Below, in pieces: positions 46,287 to 57,100 of a DNA stretch of 64,000 nucleotides. The stretch covers positions 1,612,001 to 1,676,000 of the forward strand of contig NC_010528.1 in NCBI RefSeq assembly GCF_000069785.1, given 5' to 3'. Source of the stretch: Cupriavidus taiwanensis LMG 19424 (GTDB lineage: Bacteria > Pseudomonadota > Gammaproteobacteria > Burkholderiales > Burkholderiaceae). The stretch's first letter is position 1. The number at the start of each line of letters is the position of its first letter. A model generated the notes under the pieces. The model saw only the letters and a list, made by a program, of their open reading frames with translations. It had not been told where the DNA came from and ran no database searches. A program made the translations under genes and the position numbers.

Positions 46287-48098
46287 ATGGGTCAATGTCC
46301 TAACTCGTACATTTTCAGCGCCATACCGGTCGCCGCCTGCTTGCTGTTGGCTGGGACAGCTCTCGCGCAGGGTTCGCCAAATACTGAGGACGCGCTGCGC
46401 CGCTCCCGGCAGGAGCAAAACCAGCAATTGCAGCGAGAGCGCAATATCGAGCAGGCCGATGACCGCGCTCGCCAGGTGCAGTCACCCAATGTCTCGCTGG
46501 ACGGCAGAACTGCGGAGCAGGAAGCCCAATCGACTCAGCTTCCACTCGAAGCTCCATGCTTTGCCATTGAGCACGTGCAGCTGTCAGTACCAGAGGCGCT
46601 GTCTGCCGGAATTCGCGCCCAAGGCGCGAGCGCATTGCCGATGGACACATTCCACTTCGCACAGGTCTACCTGGACCAGTACGCAGGCATATGCATCGGT
46701 CGCGACGGCCTGAACATGATTGTTCGCCGTCTGGCCGCGCAAATCCTTGGACGAGGCTACACCACCACCCGCGTGGCCGTGCCGGAGCAAGACCTTTCGT
46801 CCGGCACGTTGCGACTGTCGCTGATTCCTGGCGTCATCCGTCAGATCCGCTTTGCCGACGACTCGCTTCGTGGGATGTGGCAGAGCGCATTTCCATCCCG
46901 CCCCGGCGATCTGCTCAATATCCGGGACCTCGAACAGGGGCTGGAGCAGATAAAGCGTGTCCCCAGCCAGGATGTCGAGATGCAGATCGTCCCCGGCGAG
47001 ATGCCTGGCGAATCCGATGTCGTCATTTCGGTGAAGCGGGTCAAGGCCTGGAGGGTGGTGGCTTCGCTTGACGACAGCGGCAGCAAAGGTACGGGACGCC
47101 TGCAGGGCAACCTGTCGCTGGGCATCGACAACCCGCTGGGCCTGAACGATCTCTTCAACGTTGGCGTCGGCCACGACGCCAATGTCAATCAGGGCGGACG
47201 TGGCACACGTGGCGCCAATGCCGCGTACTCCGTGCCTTGGGGAAATTGGACGCTCGGCGCCGCCGGTAGCAGCTACAACTACTTCCAGCGCATAGCCGGC
47301 GTGAATCAGGCGTTCGAGTCCAGCGGCAACTCGAGAACCGCCGAGTTCAAGGCACAGTACCTGTTCCAACGCGACCAGTTCCAAAAAAACTCCTTGCAGT
47401 TTCGCCTGGGCCACCGTTGGAGCCACGCGTTCATTGAGGACACCGAAATCCTCAACCAGCAGCGCAGCACGACTTTTGCGGAAGTCGGCTGGCTACATCG
47501 CCGATACTTCGGCGCATCGCAACTTGATCTCTCACTGGCTTACCGCTTCGGTGTGCCATGGTTCGATGGCCAGACGGAGATCCGCACGGTCGAACCTGAC
47601 TTCCCCAGCCAGCGTAGCAAGTTTCTCTATCGCATCGTCACGCTCGACGCCAACCTGGTGGTGCCCTTCTCGGTGCCAGGCGGCGCCGATGGCAGCCGGT
47701 TGCCGTTGCGCTATATCACTACATTCCACGGCCAATACACCGGGCAGGCACTATTCGCAAGCGAATTCATCTCTATCGGCAATCGTTGGACCGTGCGCGG
47801 CTTCGATGGCGACGTGACGCTCGCCGCCGAGCGCGGTGCCTACTGGCGTAACGATCTGGAAATTCCCCTCGGATCGACCGGACAGACTCTTTACCTTGGA
47901 CTCGACGCTGGCACCGTTGGTGGGCGCAGCGCCAGCTACCTGGCAGGCCGCACTCTGGTAGGCACGGCGATCGGCGTACGTGGCAGCCCCGTGAAGGGAC
48001 TGTACTACGACGCATTTCTCGGTTGGGGGCTGGTGAAACCCGCCAATTTTCCCACGCGCTCGCCAGCGGGCGGGTTTTCGGTGTCCTACCAATACTGA
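46287..48098 (+). CDS. cdiB: CdiB: two-partner secretion outer-membrane transporter (FhaC/ShlB family)
   Basis: 603 residues. A signal peptide (to about residue 28, TALAQ) is followed by an N-terminal helix/linker rich in Gln/Arg, two POTRA domains (about 90-240; CFAIEHVQLSVP starts the first), then a 16-strand beta-barrel with the conserved VRGF motif near residue 509 (WTVRGFDGDVTLAAERG) and a C-terminal aromatic (SYQY). It exports the CdiA protein encoded 72 bp downstream. Its upstream gap is AT-rich, unlike the flanking genes. Confidence 0.93.
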   Translation: MGQCPNSYIFSAIPVAACLLLAGTALAQGSPNTEDALRRSRQEQNQQLQRERNIEQADDRARQVQSPNVSLDGRTAEQEAQSTQLPLEAPCFAIEHVQLSVPEALSAGIRAQGASALPMDTFHFAQVYLDQYAGICIGRDGLNMIVRRLAAQILGRGYTTTRVAVPEQDLSSGTLRLSLIPGVIRQIRFADDSLRGMWQSAFPSRPGDLLNIRDLEQGLEQIKRVPSQDVEMQIVPGEMPGESDVVISVKRVKAWRVVASLDDSGSKGTGRLQGNLSLGIDNPLGLNDLFNVGVGHDANVNQGGRGTRGANAAYSVPWGNWTLGAAGSSYNYFQRIAGVNQAFESSGNSRTAEFKAQYLFQRDQFQKNSLQFRLGHRWSHAFIEDTEILNQQRSTTFAEVGWLHRRYFGASQLDLSLAYRFGVPWFDGQTEIRTVEPDFPSQRSKFLYRIVTLDANLVVPFSVPGGADGSRLPLRYITTFHGQYTGQALFASEFISIGNRWTVRGFDGDVTLAAERGAYWRNDLEIPLGSTGQTLYLGLDAGTVGGRSASYLAGRTLVGTAIGVRGSPVKGLYYDAFLGWGLVKPANFPTRSPAGGFSVSYQY

Positions 48099-48170
48099 GA
48101 GGCCTGCTGGTACCAGCTCCCTGTGCGCTGCCTCGGCGTGCCGTTGTTTGATGTTTGACGTACTCATAGC

Positions 48171-51100
48171 ATGAACCACAAGCGCTTTCGTCTGATCTTC
48201 AACAAGCATCGAAACATGCTAATGGCGGTGGCCGAGTGTGCCAGCGGCGCCCGCAAGGCAGCGTCCGCGGGGCGCGCGGGGAGTACCGGAGGAATGAGTA
48301 GCGCATGTTGCGCCACGCTGCGCCCCACGGCGTGGGCAGTGTTGCTTTCACTGGGATGTGTGCCCCCGGCCGCAGCGCAGATCGTGTCCGACCCGCGCGC
48401 CGGGCACGGTCCGAACGTCACGGGGGCGCCCAACGGCACGCCGCTGGTCGGCATCACTGCGCCATCAGCGGCTGGCGTTTCGCACAACCAGTACCAACAG
48501 TTCTCGGTGGACGGGCGCGGCGCGATCCTCAATAACGCCACGGCCATCACCCCGACACAACTGGGCGGTTATGTACCGGGCAATGCCAATCTGGGTGCAA
48601 GCGGTCCGGCGCGGGTGATCCTGAACGAAGTGACAGGCCCCCACCCATCGCAATTGAACGGCTATATCGAGATCGCGGGCCAAAGAGCCGACGTGGTCAT
48701 CTCAAACGGCAATGGCATTTCCGTAAATGGCGGCGGTTTCATCAATGCCAACCGCGCCACGCTGACAACGGGCGCTCCCGTGTTCGGCGGCGACGGCAGT
48801 CTCGCAGCCTTTCGTGTCACGCGCGGCGGCATCCAGGTCGAAGGTGCCGGCTTCAACGGGACCAGCCTCGATCAAGTGGACCTGATCGCACGGTCTGTCG
48901 AGGTCAACGGCAAACTCTGGGCTAACACTGCCAATGTGATCACGGGTGCCAACGAAGTGGATTACGCCAACCTCGGCGTGCGGTTGATTCAGGGCGAAGG
49001 CGCGGCCCCGACGGTCGGCATCGATGTGGCGAACCTGGGCGGGATGTACGCGAATCGCATTCGCCTGATTGGCACGGAGGCCGGCGTCGGCGTGCGCAAT
49101 GCCGGCACGCTGGCTGCCCAGGCAGGTGATTTCACCATCGACGGCGCTGGCCGAGTGTCGCTGTCCGGCACAACTTCGTCGACAGGTGCGCTCGCCATCC
49201 ACGGTGCGAAAGGGCTCGATAACAGCGGCTCCACGGCCGCGGGCGCCGGCCTTTCGGCTACGAGCGAAGGCGACATCCGGAACTCCGGTGCCCTGATTGC
49301 CGGACAGCACTTGCAAGTCGCTGGCCAGTCAGTGCAATCCACCGGCACCTTGGCCGCCGGCATCGACCCGAACGGCAACATGAGCCAGGGGGGCGACCTG
49401 ACCGTCACTGGTTCCCAGGGTGTGGCCGCAACCGGCCAGAATCTCGCCGGCAGCAATATATCGGTCACCGGAGCCAGCGTCAGCCTCACGGGCAGCCAGA
49501 CACGTGCTGCCGGCAATGTCGCGCTCACCGCGCAGACTGGCATGCTGGACCTGGCCAATGCCACCGTCACAGCAGGCCAGGGATTGACGGCAAGTACCAC
49601 CGGCCTGTTGCGTAGCGACGGCGCCAAAGTGAGTGGCGCGCGGATCGACGGCAGCGCGCAGCAACTCTCTAACCAAGGCGGCACGCTGTATGCGCAAAAT
49701 GGCACGGCCCTGGTGATCCGGGGCGACGCCGATAACTCCGGCGGACAGATCCTTGCCGATGCGGGCGACCTGTCGCTGTCCGCTGACGGCCTGTTGACCA
49801 ATGCCGGGGGCCGCATCACGAACGCCGGAACGGGCGGGACAACGATCCACGCCCAGCGCATCGAGAACACCAGCTTCGGCGCGATCGGTGGCAATGGCGT
49901 CGCGACCATCACCACTGACCAACTGGTCAACACCGGTGGCGCTCAACTTATCGCCGGTACCAACCTCGGCTTGTACCTCACCCAGTCGGCGGACAATTCC
50001 GGCGGACAAATCTACGTCGGACAGCGCCTCACCATCGATGGCAGCCACGTCACCTGGAACAACGGCGGCGGCACCATCTCGGGCAAGTCGGTCCAGTTCG
50101 CCGCGAGTTCGTTGTCGAATCGACAGGGTACGGTACTGGCCAGGGATAGCCTGGATATCGGAAGCACCGGAGACATTGACAACTCGGGCGGGGTACTACA
50201 GGGCGGCCAGTACCTCGGCATACGCGCGACAGGAAGCGTCTCCAATGACGGCGGCCAGGTGATCAGTGTCGATGCCAACAGCTCCGCGGTCGTGAATGGG
50301 GCGGCCGTCACGAACACCAACGGCGGTGTCGTGGGCGGAAACGGCTCGCTTTCGCTCACGGCCGACAGGCTGGCCAATACCAACGGCGCGCAACTGGTGG
50401 CCGGGACCGACCTGGCGCTGCACGTCAGCCAGACGGGCGACAACTCGGGCGGGCAGATTCGTGCAGCGCGGGCCGTGATCATGGACGGCACCGGTGTCGC
50501 CTGGAACAACGACGGCGGCACGATCACCGCCAATGCGTTGCGGCTGGCCGGCGGGTCGCTATCGAATCGGCATGGCGCCATCGTCTCCGATGGAGCACTC
50601 TCGGCCGCAATCGGTGGCGATATCGATAACGCGTCCGGCACCATCCAGGCGGGGGATGCGTTGGCCGTTGAAGCCACTGGCGCGCTTCGCAATGCCGGGG
50701 GGAGGATTGTCGGGACCAGCGCAGCCGACGCGACGGTGCGCGCCGCGATCATTGCCAATACACATGGCGGACTGCTTGGCGGCAATGGCGCCGCATCGGT
50801 TACCGCCGACCAACTGGTCAACACCGGTGGCGCCCAGTTGATCGCGGGCACGGACCTCGGCCTGCACCTCACCCAGTCGGCGGACAACGCCGGCGGGCAA
50901 ATCTATGCCGGACAGCGCCTCACGATGGAGGGTAGCCAGGTCACCTGGCGCAACGACGGAGGCACCATCTCCGGCAAGTCGGTCCAGTTTGCGGGTGCTT
51001 CGCTGTCAAACCGCCAGGGCACGATGCTGGCCGACGAGGAGCTGACTGGCTCGCTCAGCGGCAACGTGGACAACACCGGCGGAGCCCTGCAGGGCGGCGC

Positions 51101-54100
51101 TGCGCTGGACGTTTCGGCCGGTGGCACAGTCACCAATGACGCGGGCCAAATCATCAACACGGGCACGAGCCAGACACGAGTGGTTGCCACCAGCCTGGTC
51201 AATACGAACGGGGCCATGGTGGGAGGCAACGGCGACGTACAGGTGCAAGCGCGGCAGCTTACCAACACCACCAGGGCCCAGATCGTCTCAGGTGGCGCCC
51301 AGTTCCTCGACGTGGGCCAGTCGTTCAGCAATACCGGCGGCCAGGTTTATGGAGGGACTGGCCTGACGGTCAAAGGTGGCGCTGCTGCCCTGAATAATGA
51401 CGGCGGCAGCCTCGCCTCGGGCGGCAACAGCATTGTGCATGCCGCATCGCTCAGTAACCAGGCCGGCAAGGTTATCGCCGATGGCGATATCGGCATCGAT
51501 ACGAGCACTCTCACCGGGGTCGGCATCGTCCACAGCGGCCAGGACCTGCGCCTCGCCATGCAGGGCGACTACGCCAATGTCGCTGGCAACCTGCTCAAAG
51601 CGGAACGCAATCTATCGGTCGGCACCACCGGCGCCTTCACCAACCAGGGGAAACTGGAGGCCGTCAACGCCCTCACGATCAACGGCAGCCGCATCGTCAA
51701 CGAGGCCGGCGCGACCATCAATTCCGCGGCGACGACCTTGAACGCCACGACGGATCTCATCAATGCCGGCCGCATCGAAGGCGATATCGTTGCGACCAAT
51801 AGCGATGTGCTGACCAATACCGGCACGGTGATTGGCGGCGAGGTCACCGCTAGTCACCGGGAGGTTCACAACACGGGGGCGGCGGCCATCATGGCGGCCA
51901 CCGACACTCTGAACGCGTATGGCCGCGAGCTGGTCAGCAACACAGAAGGAGCGACGCTCTACAGCCTGGGCGATGTGAACATCGCTGCCAACCGCGAGCG
52001 CGACGAAAGGGGCTACCTCAAGAACCGCTCCGGCCGGGTGCTCAACGACAGCGGCACCATCGAGGGCGGCAGTGACTACAGCGTGGTCGAGATCGCGGCG
52101 CAGGAGCTGATCAACCAGCGCCCCGACCCGGTGATTGTGAGCGATACCACCGTCGATACCAAACACCAGCTCAAGCGCGAGAAGTACATCCACTGCGCGA
52201 CGACCAACGCTTACCCGCAAAAGGGTTGCACTCAGGAACTTTGGGAAGGCCCCTACAAGACCCCCGTCGATGCCACCTTCACTGCCGCGCAGATCCTGTC
52301 GCGCGACAATACCAAGCAACGGCTGGTGGTCGATATCAATGGCGTCGCCACCCAGATCGACTACAACACCCTTTCCGAGAGTAACGGCGGCGTACTGCAG
52401 GTCAACTACTGGGACGGCTACGACCGTGATGTCCACTACGACCCCGGCACCGAGTATGCCACCCTCAGCGATGCGCAGCGCGGCTGGCAACGCGTCGAGA
52501 TAGCGCGGGACACGACCACCACGACGACCACTGACCGCGACGCCACCCCTAATCAAGCGGCAGCAAACCTGGTGTCGGGCGGCGCCATGATTCTGGCTAA
52601 CGTCGGCAGCCTGACCAACCGCTACAGCACCATTGCCGCGGGTGGCAGCATGCAGATTGGCGACCAGAGCGCCACTTCCGGCGCGCTGGAATCCGGCCAG
52701 TTCGGCACCACCACCGTCACCAATGTCGGCCAGACGCTCTACCGGCGCACGACGCAGGACATTGTTTCCACTTATGCGTGGAGCAAGGACACCAGCCAGG
52801 ATGTCGGACCAGTCGCCCAGCCTGGCGTAGTGCTGGCGCCCGTCGCGGTCGGCAGGATAAGCGGCAACATTACCGCTGGCCAGCGACTTGCCATCTTCGG
52901 TGGCGACCTCCGCAACGAAGATGTCGGCAAGAGCGATCCGCTGGCGGGAACCGGCAGCACGGGCGTGTCGGGTGTGACCATCGCCGGCGCGTCGCCCATT
53001 CAGGGCAGTAATGCCGGTCAGGGCGGCGGCACCGGCGTGACCGGTCGCAGTGTTGATGCGCAATCGATCGCCGCCACCACTCTGACCAACGCGCCGATCA
53101 GCCTTCCGACCAATGGGCTGTACAAATACCATACCGAGCCCGGCTACACCTACCTGATCGAGACAGACCCGCGCTTCACCCAATACGGCAACTTCCTGTC
53201 GTCGGACTACATGCTGGGGCTGCTTGGGATCGATCCGGCCATGACGCAGAAGCGCCTTGGTGACGGCTTCTACGAGCAGAAATTGATCCGCGACCAGGTG
53301 ACGCGCCTGACAGGACGGGTCACGCTCGCCGGCTACGATAGCGCCGAAGAGCAATACAAGGCCCTGATGGCCTCCGGCGTTCATGCGGCCCAGCAGTTCA
53401 ACATCCTGCCCGGCATGGCGCTTACCGCGGCGCAGATGGATGCGCTCACCTCGGACATCGTCTGGCTGGTGTCGGAGACGGTCACACTGGCTGACGGCAG
53501 CACCCAGAGCGTACTAGTGCCGCGCATCTACCTCGCGCGTGCGCATGCCGCCGACCTGCAGGCCAACGGCGCATTGATTGCCGCCGATGACCTCGAGCTG
53601 CACAGCGCAGGAACCATGCGCAACAGCGGCATTGTAGACGCCAAGAGCCGCCTTTCGATTGCGGCCACGGATGATGTGGTGAACCGGGGTGCTATTCGCA
53701 GCCAGGGCACCACGGCCATCTCCGCCGGCCGCGACATCCTGAACCAGTCGGGCCAGATCAGCGGCGACAGGGTCGGGCTGGTCGCCGGGCGCGACATCCA
53801 GAACGTGACCCTGTTCGACCAGCGAGGCACGCAGTCAGCGGCAGGCAACTCGAAGGCCTCGACTAGCCTCTACGGCCAGCAGGCGGGCATCACCTCGACC
53901 GGCGATATGCTGCTCTCGGCGGGCCGGGACCTCACCGCTACCGGGTCAACCATCAATGCGGGCGGCGACGCCGCCGTGCTGGCTGGACGCAACCTCACCT
54001 TCGACGTGCTGGAAGGCAAGACCAGCCAGTCGATCTACAACAGCGACAGGCACCACAGCGAGGGCAGCCGCACCGAACATTCCGTCAGCTCCGTTGGGAC

Positions 54101-57100
54101 CGGCGGCAGCCTCACCACCAGCAGTGGAGGTGACACCACCCTCAAGGGTACCCAGGTCAAGGCCGGCACGGACCTGACCATGGTGGCCGGTGGCGACCTG
54201 AACGCCAGCGCCGTCACCAACGAAACCACCCATGACAACGTGGCGCGCCAGAGCAGGCAGCGCCAGCAGGAGGATCACCGCCGCGACCAGAGCACAGTCG
54301 GCGTGAAACTGGAGGCGGGCGGCAACGCCACGCTGGCCGCCGTCAAGCCGACGAGCCAAGGTGGCGGGCTGGATCGTACCGATGGTAAGGGCAACGTGAC
54401 GCTGATCGGGGCCAACGTGATGGCGGGCGCCGACGGTAAGGGCGGCAGCACCCTCAATGTGGTGGCCGACCGCGACGTGACCGTGGCCGAGGCGCGTGAA
54501 TTGCACGACAGCAGCGTCGATATCCAGCGCAAGTTCGGCAGCTTCGTGTCCCGGACTTCCACCAGCGAGCAGTCGAGCCGCCACAGCGACATCGGCGTGG
54601 GCAGCACGCTGTCCGGCGATACCGTTCGCGTCAAGGGCGGCAACGATGTGACCATCCGCCAGAGCGCTATCGCCGCGACCGACGGCGTGGCGCTGATCGC
54701 CACACGGGGCGATGTGCTGGTGACCGCGGGGCAGAACATCCACGAGGCAAGCGACGCCTTGAAGGTCAAGAAGTCCGGTATCTCCGGCTTCGCGGGTCAG
54801 GGCGGCATCGGCGTCTCGGTGGGCAAGAGCGAGGCGTCCGGGACAAGCCATAGTCTGGCGATCACCCAGAGCGACGCGCGCAGCGTGGTCGGCGCCAGCA
54901 ACGGCAACGTCGTCATCACCGCCGGCAAGGACGCCACCATCGTCGGCAGCGACCTCATCGCGGGCAGCAAAGGAGACAAGGACAAGTCCAGCGCAGGCAA
55001 CATCGATATCCTCGCGCAGAACGTCACCATTGCCGAGGGCGTGGACCGCGTATATCAGGATGCCAGCCAGCGCAACCGTTCCAGCGGCCTGTCAGTCGCT
55101 CTGGTCGGGACGCCCTACGATACCGTCAAGAACCTGCAGGCGGTGCAGAAGGATCCCAGCGCTGTCTCGCGCGTGACTGGTACGGTCAAGGAGCTGGGCG
55201 CGTCAGCGCTCACCCTGCCCCAAGTCGACGTACGCATCGGCAACCAGAAGAGCAGCGCCCAGGGCTCAAGCGTCACCACCACCAGCAGCGGCAGCAGCGT
55301 GACCGGGGCCGGCAACGTGCGCGTGCGCGCCACCGGCAACGGCGAGACCGATGCCAACGGCAAGGCACTCGACGGCAACGTCCTGGTGTCCGGCAGCACG
55401 ATCAGCGCCGGCGACGCCGCCATCCTGGACGCCGCGCGCGACGTGACAGTGCGCGCTTCCACCGATACCTATCAGGCCGCCAACAGCACCAGCAGCAGTG
55501 GCTGGTCCATCAGTAGCGCGTTACCCAGCCCCGGTGACGTGGCCCGCCATCTGAGCGGCGGCCCGAACAACAGCGGCGTGGGCATGGTGCCGTTTGGCAC
55601 CCAGAAGAGCAACGCCACCGGCGCCACCACCAGCAGCAAGCAGAACGCCAGCGTCATCACCGGCAACACCGTGGGCGTGAAGGCCCGCACGGGAGACATC
55701 ACCATCGCCGGCAGCGGCATCGCTGCCGAGGGCGATGTGGCGCTGTCGGCAGCCAAGGGCAAGATCGACATCCTGTCCGGGCAGGACACCCTGTCGCAGC
55801 GCTTGGACCGCACCAGCCGCCAGATTGGCGACCTGGGCGGCACCGGTTACTCCGGCACGGTGGGCGTGCGCAGCGAGTCGCACCACGCCGACGCCAGCCA
55901 GACCACCCAGAACACGATCCGCAGCCAGGTGGTCAGCAAATCCGGCAACGTGACCATGGCCGCGGGCGAGAACATCACCGCGCGCGGCGCCGACATCGAA
56001 GCCGGCAACGACGTGACGATGATCGGCAAGAACGTGATCCTCGATCCCGGCACGGACTCGGCGAGCCAGAACGAGCGCCATCGCACCAGTCAGTACGGCA
56101 CGACCCTGGCGCTGTCAGGCTATACCGTCACGGCGGCACAGGCCGTCGAGAATGCCGCCCATGCTGTCGAGGACAAGAAGGACGGCCGGGTGGCGACGCT
56201 TTATGGAGTCCAGGCGGGCCTAGCCATCGCCAACGGCATCCAAGGCATCCAGACGGTGACCAGCGGTGGGGTAAGCCAGACGGCGGCGATCAAGGTGACC
56301 GCCAGTGTCGGTGGCGCCAGCCAGCAAAGCGAAGCGCACAGCACGTCGAGCACTAACCAGGGCACGACCATCAAGGCGGGCAACGTGGTCACCATCGTCG
56401 CGACCGGCTCCGGCCAGAAGGATGCTGACGGCTTCGCCACCGACGGCGACATCAGCGGGCACGGCGTGCAGATCGAGGGCAAGACGGTCACTCTTTCAGC
56501 GGCGCGCGATGTGAACCTCGAAAGCGCGCAGGACCGCTCTACCTTGGACAGCCGCAGTTCGGGCAGCAATGCCAGCGTTGGTGTCGGATTCGGCGTCGGC
56601 GGCGACCAGTTCGGCTTTACGCTGGAACTGGCCGCGAGCCAGAACAAGGCCAAGGCCAATGGCGAGGCGGTGACCAACCACAACTCGCATGTGGTGGCCA
56701 CTGACAAGGTGACGGTGGTGAGCGGACGCGACACCAACCTCAAGGGCGCGCAGCTGATCGGCGACACCGTCGCCGGCACCGTGGGTCGGGACCTCAATAT
56801 CGAGAGCCGTCCGGATACCGAGACCTACCACAGCAAGGAATCGTCGTCGGGCATGCAGGCCAGCATTTGCGTGCCGCCCTTCTGCTACGGCACCACCGTG
56901 CACGCCAGCGCGAGCCTCACCCAGGGCAATACCGACAGCACCTACAGCTCGGTGCAGGAGCAAAGCGGCATCTATGCCGGCAAGGGCGGGTTCGATGTCG
57001 ACGTGAAGGGCCATACCGACCTGAAGGGTGGGATCCTGGCCAGTACGGCAGATGCGGGCAAGAACAACCTTAACACCGGGACGCTGACCACCAGCGACAT

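Noticed and set aside
49880..51530. CRISPR-like or VNTR array
   Set aside because: Repeats are 444-447 bp, in frame and protein-coding in cdiA, not short repeats with unique spacers.
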